Below the pieces are notes generated by a model. That model was not told where the DNA came from. It did no database searches and saw nothing but the letters and a program-made list of their open reading frames with translations. The translations under genes and the position numbers were made by a program. A stretch of DNA of 64,000 nt, taken from G965237725 sp965237725. Its GTDB lineage: Bacteria > Pseudomonadota > Gammaproteobacteria > Arenicellales > Poriferihabitantaceae. The stretch covers positions 2,232,001 through 2,296,000 of the forward strand of contig OZ250151.1 of the NCBI GenBank assembly GCA_965237725.1, given 5' to 3'. Positions 45,550 through 54,813 of this stretch are shown piece by piece. Within the stretch, counting starts at the first letter, position 1, and every line of letters starts with the position of its first letter.

Positions 45550-46603
45550 AACTATCCCTTCGTATTACTATACCGATCCGGATTACTACGAACTCGAAAA
45601 AGAATTTATTTTCTATCGAAGCTGGCAATTTGCCTGCCACGTCACCGATATTCCCGAAACCGGGTCTTTTCACACCATTCAAATCGCTGACGAGTCGGTA
45701 GTGGTGCTGCGCAGCGATGACAGCGAAATTCGTGCTTTTTACAATGTTTGTCGGCATCGTGCCCACCGTCTCGTCGAAGGTAGTGGCAAGCGCTCACGCA
45801 TTACCTGCCCCTACCACGCCTGGACTTACGGACTAGATGGCAAGCTCGTGCGCGCGCCCGGGACCAAAGAAATCGAAGGATTCGAAGCACAATCGATTCG
45901 TTTACAGTCAATCCGGGTAGAAGTTTTTTGTGGATTGGTTTTCGTTAATCTCGACGATGAAGCCGAAAGTCTGGATCAACTTTATCCCGATCTTCGCGCC
46001 GATCTGATCAAACAAAAACCAGAATTACCATCGATGCAGCGGGTCCACAAAAGTGTAATGCCCCATGCCTGCAACTGGAAAGTATCCGTGGAAAACTACA
46101 ACGAGTGTTACCACTGCCCGGTAGTCCATAAGTATCTGGTATCGAATCTTTACTCGGGTAGCGAATATCGAATTACCCTGGACAACGGTGTCGTTCGCCA
46201 TACGACTACCAGTCTGAAAGACCGCGAAAAACATGGTGATCTTCATATATGGTTCCTCTGGCCAAATTTTGGGATCCAGATTTTCCCGCTACATCGTTCT
46301 ATTTCGCTTCGCCATTTCCAGCCGGTTGGACCACGCGAAACCCATTACGCCTACACCTGGTATGTCGATCCAGCACTAAACGATGAGGAACGCGCGGAAG
46401 TGATGGAACTCGGTAGCAACACTTACCCCGGCACCAACGGCATCGAGGATCAGGAAGTTGTACGTAACGTACAACTCGGGCTGGAGAGTCGGAGTTATGA
46501 TGGCGGTAGTTTGGTCATACCTCCGATCGCCACGGACAGCAGTGAGATTGCTGTCGGGTATTTTCAACAGCGCTATTTACAGGCGATTGGAGATAGCGCA
46601 TGA
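45536..46603 (+). CDS. Rieske oxygenase alpha subunit, first of a tandem pair
   Basis: 355 residues from the ATG at 45536 inside the end of the CMD gene. Rieske ligands CRHRAH and CPYHAW; iron-site ligands in ENYNECYHCPVVHKY. The C-terminal part (YPGTNGIEDQEVVRNVQLGL and on to SRSYDGG) is like carnitine/glycine-betaine oxygenases (CntA/GbcA) rather than aromatic ring dioxygenases. Those enzymes remove methyl groups or split C-N bonds of quaternary amines. No reductase or ferredoxin is encoded in the cluster. About three-quarters of residues match the next gene. Confidence 0.92.
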   Translation: MKNHKTIPSYYYTDPDYYELEKEFIFYRSWQFACHVTDIPETGSFHTIQIADESVVVLRSDDSEIRAFYNVCRHRAHRLVEGSGKRSRITCPYHAWTYGLDGKLVRAPGTKEIEGFEAQSIRLQSIRVEVFCGLVFVNLDDEAESLDQLYPDLRADLIKQKPELPSMQRVHKSVMPHACNWKVSVENYNECYHCPVVHKYLVSNLYSGSEYRITLDNGVVRHTTTSLKDREKHGDLHIWFLWPNFGIQIFPLHRSISLRHFQPVGPRETHYAYTWYVDPALNDEERAEVMELGSNTYPGTNGIEDQEVVRNVQLGLESRSYDGGSLVIPPIATDSSEIAVGYFQQRYLQAIGDSA

Positions 46604-46640
46604 CTATTGAGCAAACCCTTACTTCAGCAAAGGATCAAAC

Positions 46641-47711
46641 ATGACTACACCGCAGAAAACGATTCCCTCGTACTACTATACCGATTCCGATTATTACGAA
46701 CTCGAGAAAGAAAGGATTTTCTATCGAACCTGGCAATTTGCCTGCCACGTCACCGATATTCCAGAACATGGTTCCTTCCAGACCATTCAAATTGCCGATG
46801 AGTCGGTGGTTGTTCTGCGTGATAATGACGATGAAATTCGAGCTTTTTATAACGTTTGTCGACATCGTGCTCACCGCCTCGTCGAAGGTAATGGCAAGCG
46901 CCCGCTAATCACCTGCCCTTATCACGCATGGGCTTACGGCCTGGACGGTAAACTGGTTCGCGCACCTGGTACTAAAGAAATCGAAGGATTCGATGCACAG
47001 TCGATTGGTTTACAGACGATTAGAGTCGACGAATTATGTGGATTGATTTTCGTCAATCTTGACGATAATGCCGAGAACCTCGATCGGCTCTTTCCTGAAC
47101 TTCGTTCGGATCTGGTCGAGCATAAGCCGGGGTTGGCAACCATGCAGCAAATCCACCAAAGTATTTTGCCCCATGCCTGCAACTGGAAGGTATCTGTGGA
47201 AAATTATAGTGAATGCTACCACTGTCAGGTGGTTCACAAATATTCGGTATCGAATCTTTACTCAGGAAGTGAATATCGAATTACACTGAAAAATGGCGTA
47301 GTACGACACTACACCCCCAGTCTAAAAGACCGCGAAGTACATGGTGATTTACACATCTGGTTTCTGTGGCCAAATTTTGCGATCCAGCTTTACCCCTTGT
47401 ATCGGTCGGTTTCCCTGCGCCATTTCCAGCCGCTCGGACCGGGCGAATCGCAATATGTCTATACCTGGTATATCGACCCTGGGTTAAACGATGCACAACG
47501 GGCGGAAGTGATGGCGTTAGGTAGTAGCACTTACCACAGCACCAATGGCATTGAAGATCAAAATATTGTGCGTAATGTACAACTCGGGCTCAACAGTCGT
47601 AGTTATGATCGTGGTCATTTGGTAATACCCCCAATCGCTTCGGATACCAGTGAGATTGCAGTCGCCGACTTTCAAAAGCGATATCTCGAAGCGATTGGCG
47701 AAAGCCAATGA
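46641..47711 (+). CDS. Rieske oxygenase alpha subunit, second of a tandem pair
   Basis: 356 residues. Rieske ligands Cys73, His75, Cys92 and His95 (CRHRAH, CPYHAW); iron site ENYSECYHCQVVHKY. A recent-looking paralogue of the gene before it, starting 37 bases after its stop. Differences cluster around the region that in relatives lines the substrate pocket (for example KYSVSNLYS is kept but RSISL becomes RSVSL and KYLV becomes KYSV), so the pair may act on successive substrates or as a heteromer. Family relation as for the first copy: quaternary-amine-type oxygenases. Confidence 0.92.
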   Translation: MTTPQKTIPSYYYTDSDYYELEKERIFYRTWQFACHVTDIPEHGSFQTIQIADESVVVLRDNDDEIRAFYNVCRHRAHRLVEGNGKRPLITCPYHAWAYGLDGKLVRAPGTKEIEGFDAQSIGLQTIRVDELCGLIFVNLDDNAENLDRLFPELRSDLVEHKPGLATMQQIHQSILPHACNWKVSVENYSECYHCQVVHKYSVSNLYSGSEYRITLKNGVVRHYTPSLKDREVHGDLHIWFLWPNFAIQLYPLYRSVSLRHFQPLGPGESQYVYTWYIDPGLNDAQRAEVMALGSSTYHSTNGIEDQNIVRNVQLGLNSRSYDRGHLVIPPIASDTSEIAVADFQKRYLEAIGESQ

Positions 47712-47718
47712 TTCCAGG

Positions 47719-48780
47719 ATGATCATTCGAAAACTTGAATACGAAGACCATCGCTTTGATTTCAAGGATGGCAAATATGTGATGTCATATGCCACCCAGG
47801 AACTGCTCATGGTACGCATTCTTCGACTTGAAACCGACGATGGTGAGGTTGGATGGGGCGAAATTGTACGCAAGGCAGACCTGGACGTGAATGCGGTCAT
47901 GGCACAGGAAGTTCCGCTGCTCGATGCTCTGACAGGGAAAAAACTCAGCGAAATACCCGCGCTCGCACGGCAATATCGACTGAGCGGGAAAGCTTTACGC
48001 GGGCTTGCGTTTGGTCTGGAAACCGCTTATCTCGATTTACTCGGGCGCAAAACCGGGCAGCCATTATTTGCCCTGCTGGGTGGAAAATTCAGTATCGATA
48101 TACCAGAGTATTACTCACTCGGTTGTATCGACGCGAAATCGGTATCCCAGAGACTTGATACCGAGGCCAGAGGGTGGCAGGTGGTACAAATCAAACTCGG
48201 TGTTGGTGACATTGCGACCGATCGCAGGCGCATAGTCGCTGCACTCGAAACCCTGGCGCCAGAACAAACTATCCTCCTCGATTTCAACGGCGCGCTTACA
48301 GTGGAATCAAGCCTTGGCATATTCGCCGAATTTAATGATCCACGAATTGTCTGGGAAGAGCCTTGCGATAATGTCGAAGATAACATCGAAATTGCCCGAC
48401 GAAGTAAATTGCCGATTATGTTCGATCAATGCCTGGAAAATCTTGATTGTATTGTCAAAGTTGTCGCCAATGGACTGGCCCATTCAATCTGTATCAAACC
48501 TGCCTTTCTGGGTGGCCTTGAACCTGCCCGCGCGGCACGTGACATGTGTATTGACGCCAAAATGTCTATGCGCGTCGATGGACCCTGGTGTGGTCATATC
48601 GCCACCGCGGTTTGCCTGCATTTTGCAGTGACCATTCCACCCGAGTTGTTGATAGCCGGCTGCGATCTTCGCCAACCGTTTGTCCTTGACGATGACTGGG
48701 GTGGCACCGATCATATTCCCGGGCATCGCATCAGACCTTTCGATACACCCGGGCATGGCGTGCAAGCACCTGTTAATTAA
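47719..48780 (+). CDS. Enolase-superfamily enzyme (muconate-lactonizing/epimerase type)
   Basis: 353 residues from the ATG at 47719, seven bases after the oxygenase stop. The barrel end residues fit the MLE subgroup: Lys159 in VVQIKLG (QxK instead of KxK), metal ligands Asp188 (LLDFN), Glu213/214 (VWEEP) and Asp236 (MFDQCLEN), and Lys260 in CIKPAFLGG as partner base. Two opposed lysines suit 1,1-proton transfer, i.e. an epimerase or racemase, as in 4-hydroxyproline-betaine epimerase, which also lies with Rieske demethylases. Cycloisomerisation or dehydration cannot be excluded. A MITE follows directly after the stop codon. Confidence 0.85.
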   Translation: MIIRKLEYEDHRFDFKDGKYVMSYATQELLMVRILRLETDDGEVGWGEIVRKADLDVNAVMAQEVPLLDALTGKKLSEIPALARQYRLSGKALRGLAFGLETAYLDLLGRKTGQPLFALLGGKFSIDIPEYYSLGCIDAKSVSQRLDTEARGWQVVQIKLGVGDIATDRRRIVAALETLAPEQTILLDFNGALTVESSLGIFAEFNDPRIVWEEPCDNVEDNIEIARRSKLPIMFDQCLENLDCIVKVVANGLAHSICIKPAFLGGLEPARAARDMCIDAKMSMRVDGPWCGHIATAVCLHFAVTIPPELLIAGCDLRQPFVLDDDWGGTDHIPGHRIRPFDTPGHGVQAPVN

Positions 48781-48940
48781 GGAACCTCTGAACAAGTCAT
48801 GACCGATCAATTTGAGTCTAAAATAACCAATATCTGCGTTAAAAAATCTCGGAATAGCCCTGCTATTGCTACGATTTTTTGCCTTGATCTTGATTATTTT
48901 AAATCTCAACTTGATTCGCCCAGACTTGTTCAGAGGTTCC
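48781..48940. mobile_element. 160-base MITE with IS5-like ends
   Basis: Terminal repeats GGAACCTCTGAACAAGTC (48781-48798) and its exact complement (48923-48940). The inner sequence also pairs along most of its length (ATTTTAAATC... with ...TAAAATAACC; GTTAAAAAATC with GATTTTTTGCC), giving one long imperfect hairpin. Flanks are TTAA and CTAA, fitting the YTAR target of IS5-family elements. It has no transposase. It sits exactly between the stop codon of the enolase-family gene and ten bases before the amidase ATG. Confidence 0.85.
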
Positions 48941-48949
48941 CTAAATTAC

Positions 48950-50374
48950 ATGCAAGAACTACTGCATAAAAGTTTAAGCGAGGTTTCACGCCTGCTATCG
49001 ACCGGAGAGATATCTCCGGTCGAACTGACTCGTGCGCAGCTGGATCGTATTGACAGGCTTAACGACAAATTAAATTGTTTCATCACAGTAATGGCAGATG
49101 AAGCAATGGTCGCCGCAAAGACAGCCGAACGCGAACTGCGCTCGGGTCGGTCACGCGGGACGCTACACGGTATTCCGATAGCTGTAAAAGATGTGTTCGA
49201 TACCAGGGGCACGCACACTACGGCTGGTACCAAACTGTATGCTGACCGTGTTCCTGATCAAGACGCCAGTGTTATCGAACGATTGCGCGATAGCGGTGCG
49301 ATCATCATCGGCAAAACTAACCTGCACGAGCTTTCCTGGGGCAGCACTTCGATCAATCCGCACTACGGCGCGGTGCGAAATCCTTGGAATCCAGATCATA
49401 TCGCGGGGGGCTCCAGCGGTGGCTCGGCAGCGGCAGTCGCTGCCGGACTGGCGTTTGCCGCACTGGGCAGCGATACCGGCTGTTCGATCCGTCAACCGGC
49501 ACATTGCTGCGGCATTGTCGGCCTCAAGCCACAATTCGGCCGTGTCGCTAAAGACAACGCCATTCCCTGTTCGCTAACCTTAGATCATATCGGTCCACTG
49601 GCGCGAAGGGTTGGCGATGCTGCGTTATTGTTGCAGGCAATTGCCGGTTTTGATGCACGTGATCCTTATTCCCTGGAATACCCAGTGCCCAATTTTATGT
49701 CAGAAATTGACAAGGGTGTTGACGGCATGCGTATGGGATTATTGCGCGGACACTTTTCTGACAGCTGTGAAGCCGATGTTGCTTCAGCAGTCGAAGCGGC
49801 TGCCGAACAATTCAAAACACTGGGTGCTTCCGTTAAAGAGGTGTGCCTACCAGCGCCAATGATGGAACAGGCGATTACGATCATGGCCGATTGCGCGGCG
49901 GTGGAATCCGTTGTCTACTTTGCCGATGATCTATGCGACCACATGGATTCAATCAGTGATTACATCGCAGACGATTTCCTGCGCGCCAGCGAATTCAGCG
50001 CCGCTGACTATGCGGGTTGGCAACACCAGCGACGCCTGATCCGGCTGCAGGTCGACGCGCTATTAAGGCAATTTGACGTATTGATTTCGCCGACCTCACC
50101 GCTTGCAGCAACGCCCATCGCCGATACCACCCAGGCACAATGGAGCTTGCGCAATCGGCATTGCGCACCATTTAACGTGAGTGAACATCCGGCTGTGTCG
50201 CTGCCTTGCGGGTTTACCCAGTTGGGGATGCCGATCGGCCTACAAATTATTGGCAGGGAATTGTGTGAAGCTACCGTGCTCGGGGCAGCTGCAGCTTATG
50301 AGCAAGCAACGACCTGGCATCAAAGGTTACCGGGTATCGGACTTGCCCGTACTTCTCACCTGGGGGCGGGATGA
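48950..50374 (+). CDS. Amidase of the amidase-signature family
   Basis: 474 residues; the ATG at 48950 gives the normal N-terminus, while the open frame before it lies in the MITE. The Ser-cisSer-Lys triad is present: Lys80 in IAVKDVF, Ser155 in GGSSGGSAAAV, Ser179 in GSDTGCSIRQPA (Cys replaces a usual Gly beside it). Members hydrolyse amides, carbamates or Asp/Glu-tRNA; with no gatB/C this is a catabolic amidase. Its native ribosome binding site seems to have been displaced by the MITE: no purine-rich stretch precedes the ATG. Confidence 0.9.
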   Translation: MQELLHKSLSEVSRLLSTGEISPVELTRAQLDRIDRLNDKLNCFITVMADEAMVAAKTAERELRSGRSRGTLHGIPIAVKDVFDTRGTHTTAGTKLYADRVPDQDASVIERLRDSGAIIIGKTNLHELSWGSTSINPHYGAVRNPWNPDHIAGGSSGGSAAAVAAGLAFAALGSDTGCSIRQPAHCCGIVGLKPQFGRVAKDNAIPCSLTLDHIGPLARRVGDAALLLQAIAGFDARDPYSLEYPVPNFMSEIDKGVDGMRMGLLRGHFSDSCEADVASAVEAAAEQFKTLGASVKEVCLPAPMMEQAITIMADCAAVESVVYFADDLCDHMDSISDYIADDFLRASEFSAADYAGWQHQRRLIRLQVDALLRQFDVLISPTSPLAATPIADTTQAQWSLRNRHCAPFNVSEHPAVSLPCGFTQLGMPIGLQIIGRELCEATVLGAAAAYEQATTWHQRLPGIGLARTSHLGAG

Positions 50375-50540
50375 TCGCGCCGGGCTTTGGATTCACAAGG
50401 GAATTTCTGAAGGAGTGGAATAACAGTGCGTATTGCCGACTGAAGAAAATCTCATGTGGATTCAAAGAACAAGCGAGGGCCCGTCATCCTGGTGAGAAAT
50501 GCGGGCTGGGCGCCGATCCAATTGCCAACGAGGCAGTTTT

Positions 50541-51707
50541 ATGACTTTCGAACTACCAGAAGACATTCGCATAATCCAGGACACCGTCCGGCGCTTCATG
50601 CAAAACGAGGTGTTACCTGTAGATGCCAAAGTCGACCACGACGCCTGCAAAGTCGACGATGACGACCTCGCTCGATTGCGCAGTTTCGCCCGCGACAGGG
50701 GCCTTTGGTGCATACTCACACCGGGTGAATACGGTGGCGCCGGTTTAAGCGTGCTGGGTCAGGCCGTGGTCATGGAAGAAGCCTCGAAATGCCGCATGGG
50801 TGGATATATTCCCGCCTGTGGCGCTTTTGGAACCGACCCGCCCAATGTTGTTTTCATGGGCAGCGAAGCGCAAATCGAAAAATTCGCGAAACCAGTGATC
50901 GAGACCGGTGACCCTACGTTTGTCGCGATAACCGAACCCAGCGGTGGCTCTGACCCCGGTCGCGCTATCCAGACCAAAGCGGTTCGCGATGGCGACGATT
51001 ATATTCTCAACGGCAGTAAGACCTGGATCACTTCGGTCGAAGGCGCGCCGTGGGGGGTTGTCTATGTGCGTACCGGACCTGGTGAAGGACGTGATGGAAT
51101 TTCCTGTTTTATCGTCGAGACCGATCGCCCGGGATTCTCATCCAGACCAATTGAGGTTATTCGATCTTACTCACCCCATGAAATCGTATTCGAAAATTGT
51201 CGGGTACCTGTAGCAAACAGGATTGGTGGCGAAGGCGAAGGTTTCAAGTTCGCCGCCGCATGGCTGGTACATGGTCGCATTCCCTATGCCGCAACCACTA
51301 TCGGCATGGCCCAGGCGGCATTGGATATCGCGGTGAAATGGGCTTGCGATCGAGTCGCATTTAAATCACCACTGGCGGACAAACAGGCAATCCAGTGGAT
51401 GTTGGCCGATTCGGAAGTCGAGTTGCGCGCTGCACGTCTATTGACTTATCAGGCGGCGGCGCGTGCGGACGCGGGTGAAGACGTGAAGACCGACGCCTCA
51501 GTTTGTAAACTCTATGCTTCGGAAACCGCATTTCGTGTCGTCGATCGCTGCATCCAGATTCTCGGCGGTATGGGTGTCGCCTGTGAAATGCCACTGGAGC
51601 GCTGGTTTCGGGAGCTTCGTATTATGCGCATCGGAGAAGGCCCCTCCGAAGTTCATCGAATGGTGATCGCGCGTGAATTACTTGGGCCACACCGCGGGAG
51701 AGTATAA
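50541..51707 (+). CDS. Acyl-CoA dehydrogenase
   Basis: 388 residues from the ATG at 50541. FAD-binding and catalytic blocks: FVAITEPSGGSDPGRAIQT, DYILNGSKTWITS, RIPYAATTIGMAQAALDIAV, QILGGMGVACEMPLERWFRE, and GEGPSEVHRMVIARELL at the end. The CaiA-like groups share this C-terminal form. It would introduce a 2,3 double bond in an acyl-CoA and pass electrons to ETF, which is not encoded here. 166 bases separate it from the amidase; the next gene starts two bases after its stop, so it heads a tight block of five genes. Confidence 0.92.
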   Translation: MTFELPEDIRIIQDTVRRFMQNEVLPVDAKVDHDACKVDDDDLARLRSFARDRGLWCILTPGEYGGAGLSVLGQAVVMEEASKCRMGGYIPACGAFGTDPPNVVFMGSEAQIEKFAKPVIETGDPTFVAITEPSGGSDPGRAIQTKAVRDGDDYILNGSKTWITSVEGAPWGVVYVRTGPGEGRDGISCFIVETDRPGFSSRPIEVIRSYSPHEIVFENCRVPVANRIGGEGEGFKFAAAWLVHGRIPYAATTIGMAQAALDIAVKWACDRVAFKSPLADKQAIQWMLADSEVELRAARLLTYQAAARADAGEDVKTDASVCKLYASETAFRVVDRCIQILGGMGVACEMPLERWFRELRIMRIGEGPSEVHRMVIARELLGPHRGRV

Positions 51708-51709
51708 CC

Positions 51710-52486
51710 ATGTCCATTGATTTCAGCATTGACGAGGAAGGCATCGCACTGATCACCATTAACCGGCCCGAACGCCTAAACGCAATGGACCGGGAGCACT
51801 ATGACGCCTTGTCGAAGGCCTGGATACGAGTGCGCGATGATGCCTCAATCAAATGTGCCATCGTCACCGGCGCGGGCGATCGATCATTTACCACCGGTGC
51901 AGACATCAAAGCAGTACTGACCGAACCCGCTTCATTGCGTGATATGTGGCTAACCCAAAGCGATCAGTTGTTGAACAACGGTCTGGAAATCTGGAAGCCG
52001 ATTATTGCTGCGGTTAACGGCTACTGCCTCGGTGGAGGTATGACATTACTATTCGCCACCGATATTAGAATCGCGAGTTCCAACGCCAGCTTTTCGCTGG
52101 CCGAGGTCAAGCGCGGTATCGTCCCTGGCAATGGCGGTACCCAACGAATCCTGTCCCAGGTTCCACATGCTATTGCGATGGAATGGCTATTAACCGGTGA
52201 TCCGTTCGACGCCGATGAAGCTGCACGATGGGGCCTGATTAACGCCGTAGTGGCACCAGAGCAATTGCTTGAAAAGGCTTACGAATATGCCCGGCGTGTC
52301 ACCGCAAATGCACCATTGGCCGTGCAAGCGGCGAAAGAACTTGCGATCCGCAGTCGTGATATGGATTTAAAAAGCGGGTTACGCATGGAGTCCCAGGTCA
52401 GCAAATTATTGGCGTATAGTGAAGATGCCATCGAAGGTCCAGCCGCATTTTCAGAAAAGCGTGATCCGAACTGGAAAGGAAAATAA
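51710..52486 (+). CDS. Enoyl-CoA hydratase / isomerase family protein
   Basis: 258 residues of the crotonase fold. Oxyanion-hole blocks FTTGADIKAV and NGYCLGGGMTLLFATDI are clear. Of the two catalytic Glu of rat hydratase, the second is kept (SLAEVKRGIVPGNGG) while the first is replaced by Thr in GGGMT. CaiD-like and other crotonases show such changes, so hydration is likely but not certain. It takes the product of the dehydrogenase just upstream (2-base gap) and would give a 3-hydroxyacyl-CoA. Confidence 0.9.
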   Translation: MSIDFSIDEEGIALITINRPERLNAMDREHYDALSKAWIRVRDDASIKCAIVTGAGDRSFTTGADIKAVLTEPASLRDMWLTQSDQLLNNGLEIWKPIIAAVNGYCLGGGMTLLFATDIRIASSNASFSLAEVKRGIVPGNGGTQRILSQVPHAIAMEWLLTGDPFDADEAARWGLINAVVAPEQLLEKAYEYARRVTANAPLAVQAAKELAIRSRDMDLKSGLRMESQVSKLLAYSEDAIEGPAAFSEKRDPNWKGK

Positions 52487-52490
52487 TCCA

Positions 52491-53699
52491 TTGAACCCAC
52501 GTCCGCTGCCACTAGAAGGCATTACAGTCATCGACCTCAGCCATGTTTACAATGGTCCCTACGCTACTTTCATGATGGCGATGGCAGGTGCCCGGGTAAT
52601 AAAAATCGAACCACCGAAAGGTGAGTCAACTCGACGGCGAGGCGTGCTTGGTGGTTCGGCCCTGGCATTTGCGATGTTTAACGCCAACAAAGATTGCGTC
52701 ACGCTGAATCTAAAATCCGAGGCCGGGAAAAAGCTTTTCTTCGAAATGGTGAATCGGGGCGACGTGGTGGTGGAGAATTTTGCTCCTGGTGCCGTCGAAC
52801 GTCTTGGCATCGATGCCGACACGGTTTTAAAGGCACATCCGAAAATTGTCTATGCATCGTCGTCCGGTTACGGACAGGACGGTCCGTATCGCGATAAACC
52901 GGCTATGGATTTAACCGTACAGGCCATGTCAGGAATCGTCAGCGTAACCGGTCATCCAGATAGCCCCCCAGTCAAGGCCGGCGCGGCAGTCTGCGATTTG
53001 ATGGCGGGTGCACATCTGTATGGTGCAATCATGACCGCATTGTTCGAACGCGAAAGAACCGGGCTGGGTCGTCGCGTTGAAGTATCGATGATGGAGGCAA
53101 GCTATGCATCTCTCGCCTCCAATCTGGATAAATGGTGGGGTTCGGATGGTGAGGCACCGCAACGCACTGGCAGTCGACATGGGGGTTTGATGGAAGCGCC
53201 TTGGAATGTTTATCCCACCCGGGACGGCTGGATTGCGGTGATTTGCCTCGAAGACCGCCACTGGTCCGATTTACTGCAGGCGATGAGCCGAACCGACCTG
53301 ATCGACGATCCACGCTTTATCGATCTGCGCAGCCGAGTCGACCATATGGACGAAGTCGATGACATCGTTGAGGCCTTCACCAGTCAGCACAGCAAAGCCG
53401 AACTCGAAGTCATTTTCCTTGACTATCACGCCATTGTCGCGCCGGTACGCGATCTCGCCGAGCTAACCAGCGATCCACATCTGCGCGCGCGGGGTTTTCT
53501 TCGCGATGTCGACCATCCCGAATATGGTCGCATGACATTACCAATATCACCACTACGATTTGCCGGCAGTCAGTCACCGCAGCACGTCTGTAACGGGAAT
53601 CTGGGCGCCGCCAACCGTGAGGTTTACTGCAACTGGCTGGGTCTGAGCCAGACCGAGTTTGAAAGACTGGATGCCGAGGGAACATTTAGTGCGCGCTAA
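52491..53699 (+). CDS. Class III CoA-transferase (CaiB/BaiF family)
   Basis: 402 residues, starting with TTG at 52491, four bases after the hydratase stop and preceded by AAAGGAAA; upstream in-frame codons lie inside the hydratase gene. Family features: VIDLSHVYNGPYATFMMAMAG at the start, RVIKIEPP, VVVENFAPG, and the catalytic Asp in RDKPAMDLTVQA. It moves CoA between carboxylates through a glutamyl/aspartyl anhydride. Inference: it activates the acid released upstream before dehydrogenation. Dehydrogenase, hydratase and class III transferase together mirror CaiA, CaiD and CaiB of carnitine metabolism. Confidence 0.92.
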   Translation: MNPRPLPLEGITVIDLSHVYNGPYATFMMAMAGARVIKIEPPKGESTRRRGVLGGSALAFAMFNANKDCVTLNLKSEAGKKLFFEMVNRGDVVVENFAPGAVERLGIDADTVLKAHPKIVYASSSGYGQDGPYRDKPAMDLTVQAMSGIVSVTGHPDSPPVKAGAAVCDLMAGAHLYGAIMTALFERERTGLGRRVEVSMMEASYASLASNLDKWWGSDGEAPQRTGSRHGGLMEAPWNVYPTRDGWIAVICLEDRHWSDLLQAMSRTDLIDDPRFIDLRSRVDHMDEVDDIVEAFTSQHSKAELEVIFLDYHAIVAPVRDLAELTSDPHLRARGFLRDVDHPEYGRMTLPISPLRFAGSQSPQHVCNGNLGAANREVYCNWLGLSQTEFERLDAEGTFSAR

Positions 53700-54813
53700 A
53701 TACGTGATCGCAGGTGTCGGTCACACCGCATATGGAAAATTACCGGGCCGATCTACGGTATCGCTTAACCTCGAGGCCTGCCGCAACGCGCTCGCCGATG
53801 CCGGGATTGAAAAAGACGCGGTTGACGGATTACTGGTGAAATATCCGACGTCCCAATACCAGTTCGGCTACGCGCAAATGGTTGCCGAGGCGATGGGCCT
53901 GCGACCCCGGGTCGGCGGGGTCTGGGATCAGGGCGGTGCTTCTAACATATCGATGATTGCCTATGCCGCGATGTCGATCGATGCCGATCAGTGCGAAATT
54001 GCACTGGTTTGTGGTGCTGATAATCCACGCACCGGCACCACCCAGGCCAACGAACAAGCCTGGAACAATGCCGCTGCTTATGGTGCCTATGGCACAGCAC
54101 CGGCCTACGCTTTAATCGCACAACGCCATATGCAGGAATTCGGTACTACTCAGGAACAACTGGGTGCCATTGTAATCGCCTGTCGACGGCACGGGGCACA
54201 AAATCCTGATGCACATCTGCAACTTCCGTTGAATCAGGAAATGTATTTAGAATCACGATGGATCGCGCAACCGCTAAAACGCGACGATTGCTGTCTGGTC
54301 TCCGATGGTGGTGCCGCGGTCGTGATTATGAGTGCCCAGCGCGCCCAAAAGCTTGGAATCGATAACGCCGTCCCGATTCTCGGATTCGGTCAGGGGCAAA
54401 CTTCCTGGGAGGTGGAACAGCGGCCAGACCTCACCACTACCTGTGCGGTTGAATCGGCCGAAACTGCCTTCAAAATGGCCGGTTGCAGCCCAAAACAAAT
54501 TGATGTCGCTCAAATGTATGATTGTTTTTCGATTACGCCACTGATTACCCTTGAAGATTATGGCTTCTGTAAAAAAGGCCAGGGTGGCAATTTTGTCGAA
54601 GATGGCCGCATAGAAATCGGTGGTGAGCTGCCGCTGAATACCAGCGGTGGACTGTTGTCAGAATCTGGTATGCCCGGAATGCAACTGGTAATCGAAGGTG
54701 TACGGCAAATGCGTGGCGATGCCAATTTACAAATTTCAGGCGCGAGTAAATGTATCGTCTCGAATCAAGGCGGGCATATGCACACGCATTCAACCCTGGT
54801 GCTGGGGCAATGA
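53689..54813 (+). CDS. Thiolase-fold protein lacking the nucleophilic Cys (Ltp2-like, probable retro-aldolase)
   Basis: 374 residues, GTG start at 53689 with GAGGGA seven bases ahead, overlapping the previous stop by 11 bases. Thiolase fold is evident (DGLLVKYPTSQ, RRHGAQNPDAH, AQMYDCFSITPLITLEDYGF, NTSGGLLSESGMPGM). The usual nucleophile motif CASG is GGASN (82-86), so claisen thiolysis is unlikely. The end GGHMHTHSTLVLG also replaces the thiolase Cys-Gly motif with a His-x-His. These traits, and the overlapping DUF35 gene, match the sterol Ltp2-type aldolases, which cleave 3-hydroxyacyl-CoA directly. Confidence 0.88.
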   Translation: MRAKYVIAGVGHTAYGKLPGRSTVSLNLEACRNALADAGIEKDAVDGLLVKYPTSQYQFGYAQMVAEAMGLRPRVGGVWDQGGASNISMIAYAAMSIDADQCEIALVCGADNPRTGTTQANEQAWNNAAAYGAYGTAPAYALIAQRHMQEFGTTQEQLGAIVIACRRHGAQNPDAHLQLPLNQEMYLESRWIAQPLKRDDCCLVSDGGAAVVIMSAQRAQKLGIDNAVPILGFGQGQTSWEVEQRPDLTTTCAVESAETAFKMAGCSPKQIDVAQMYDCFSITPLITLEDYGFCKKGQGGNFVEDGRIEIGGELPLNTSGGLLSESGMPGMQLVIEGVRQMRGDANLQISGASKCIVSNQGGHMHTHSTLVLGQ

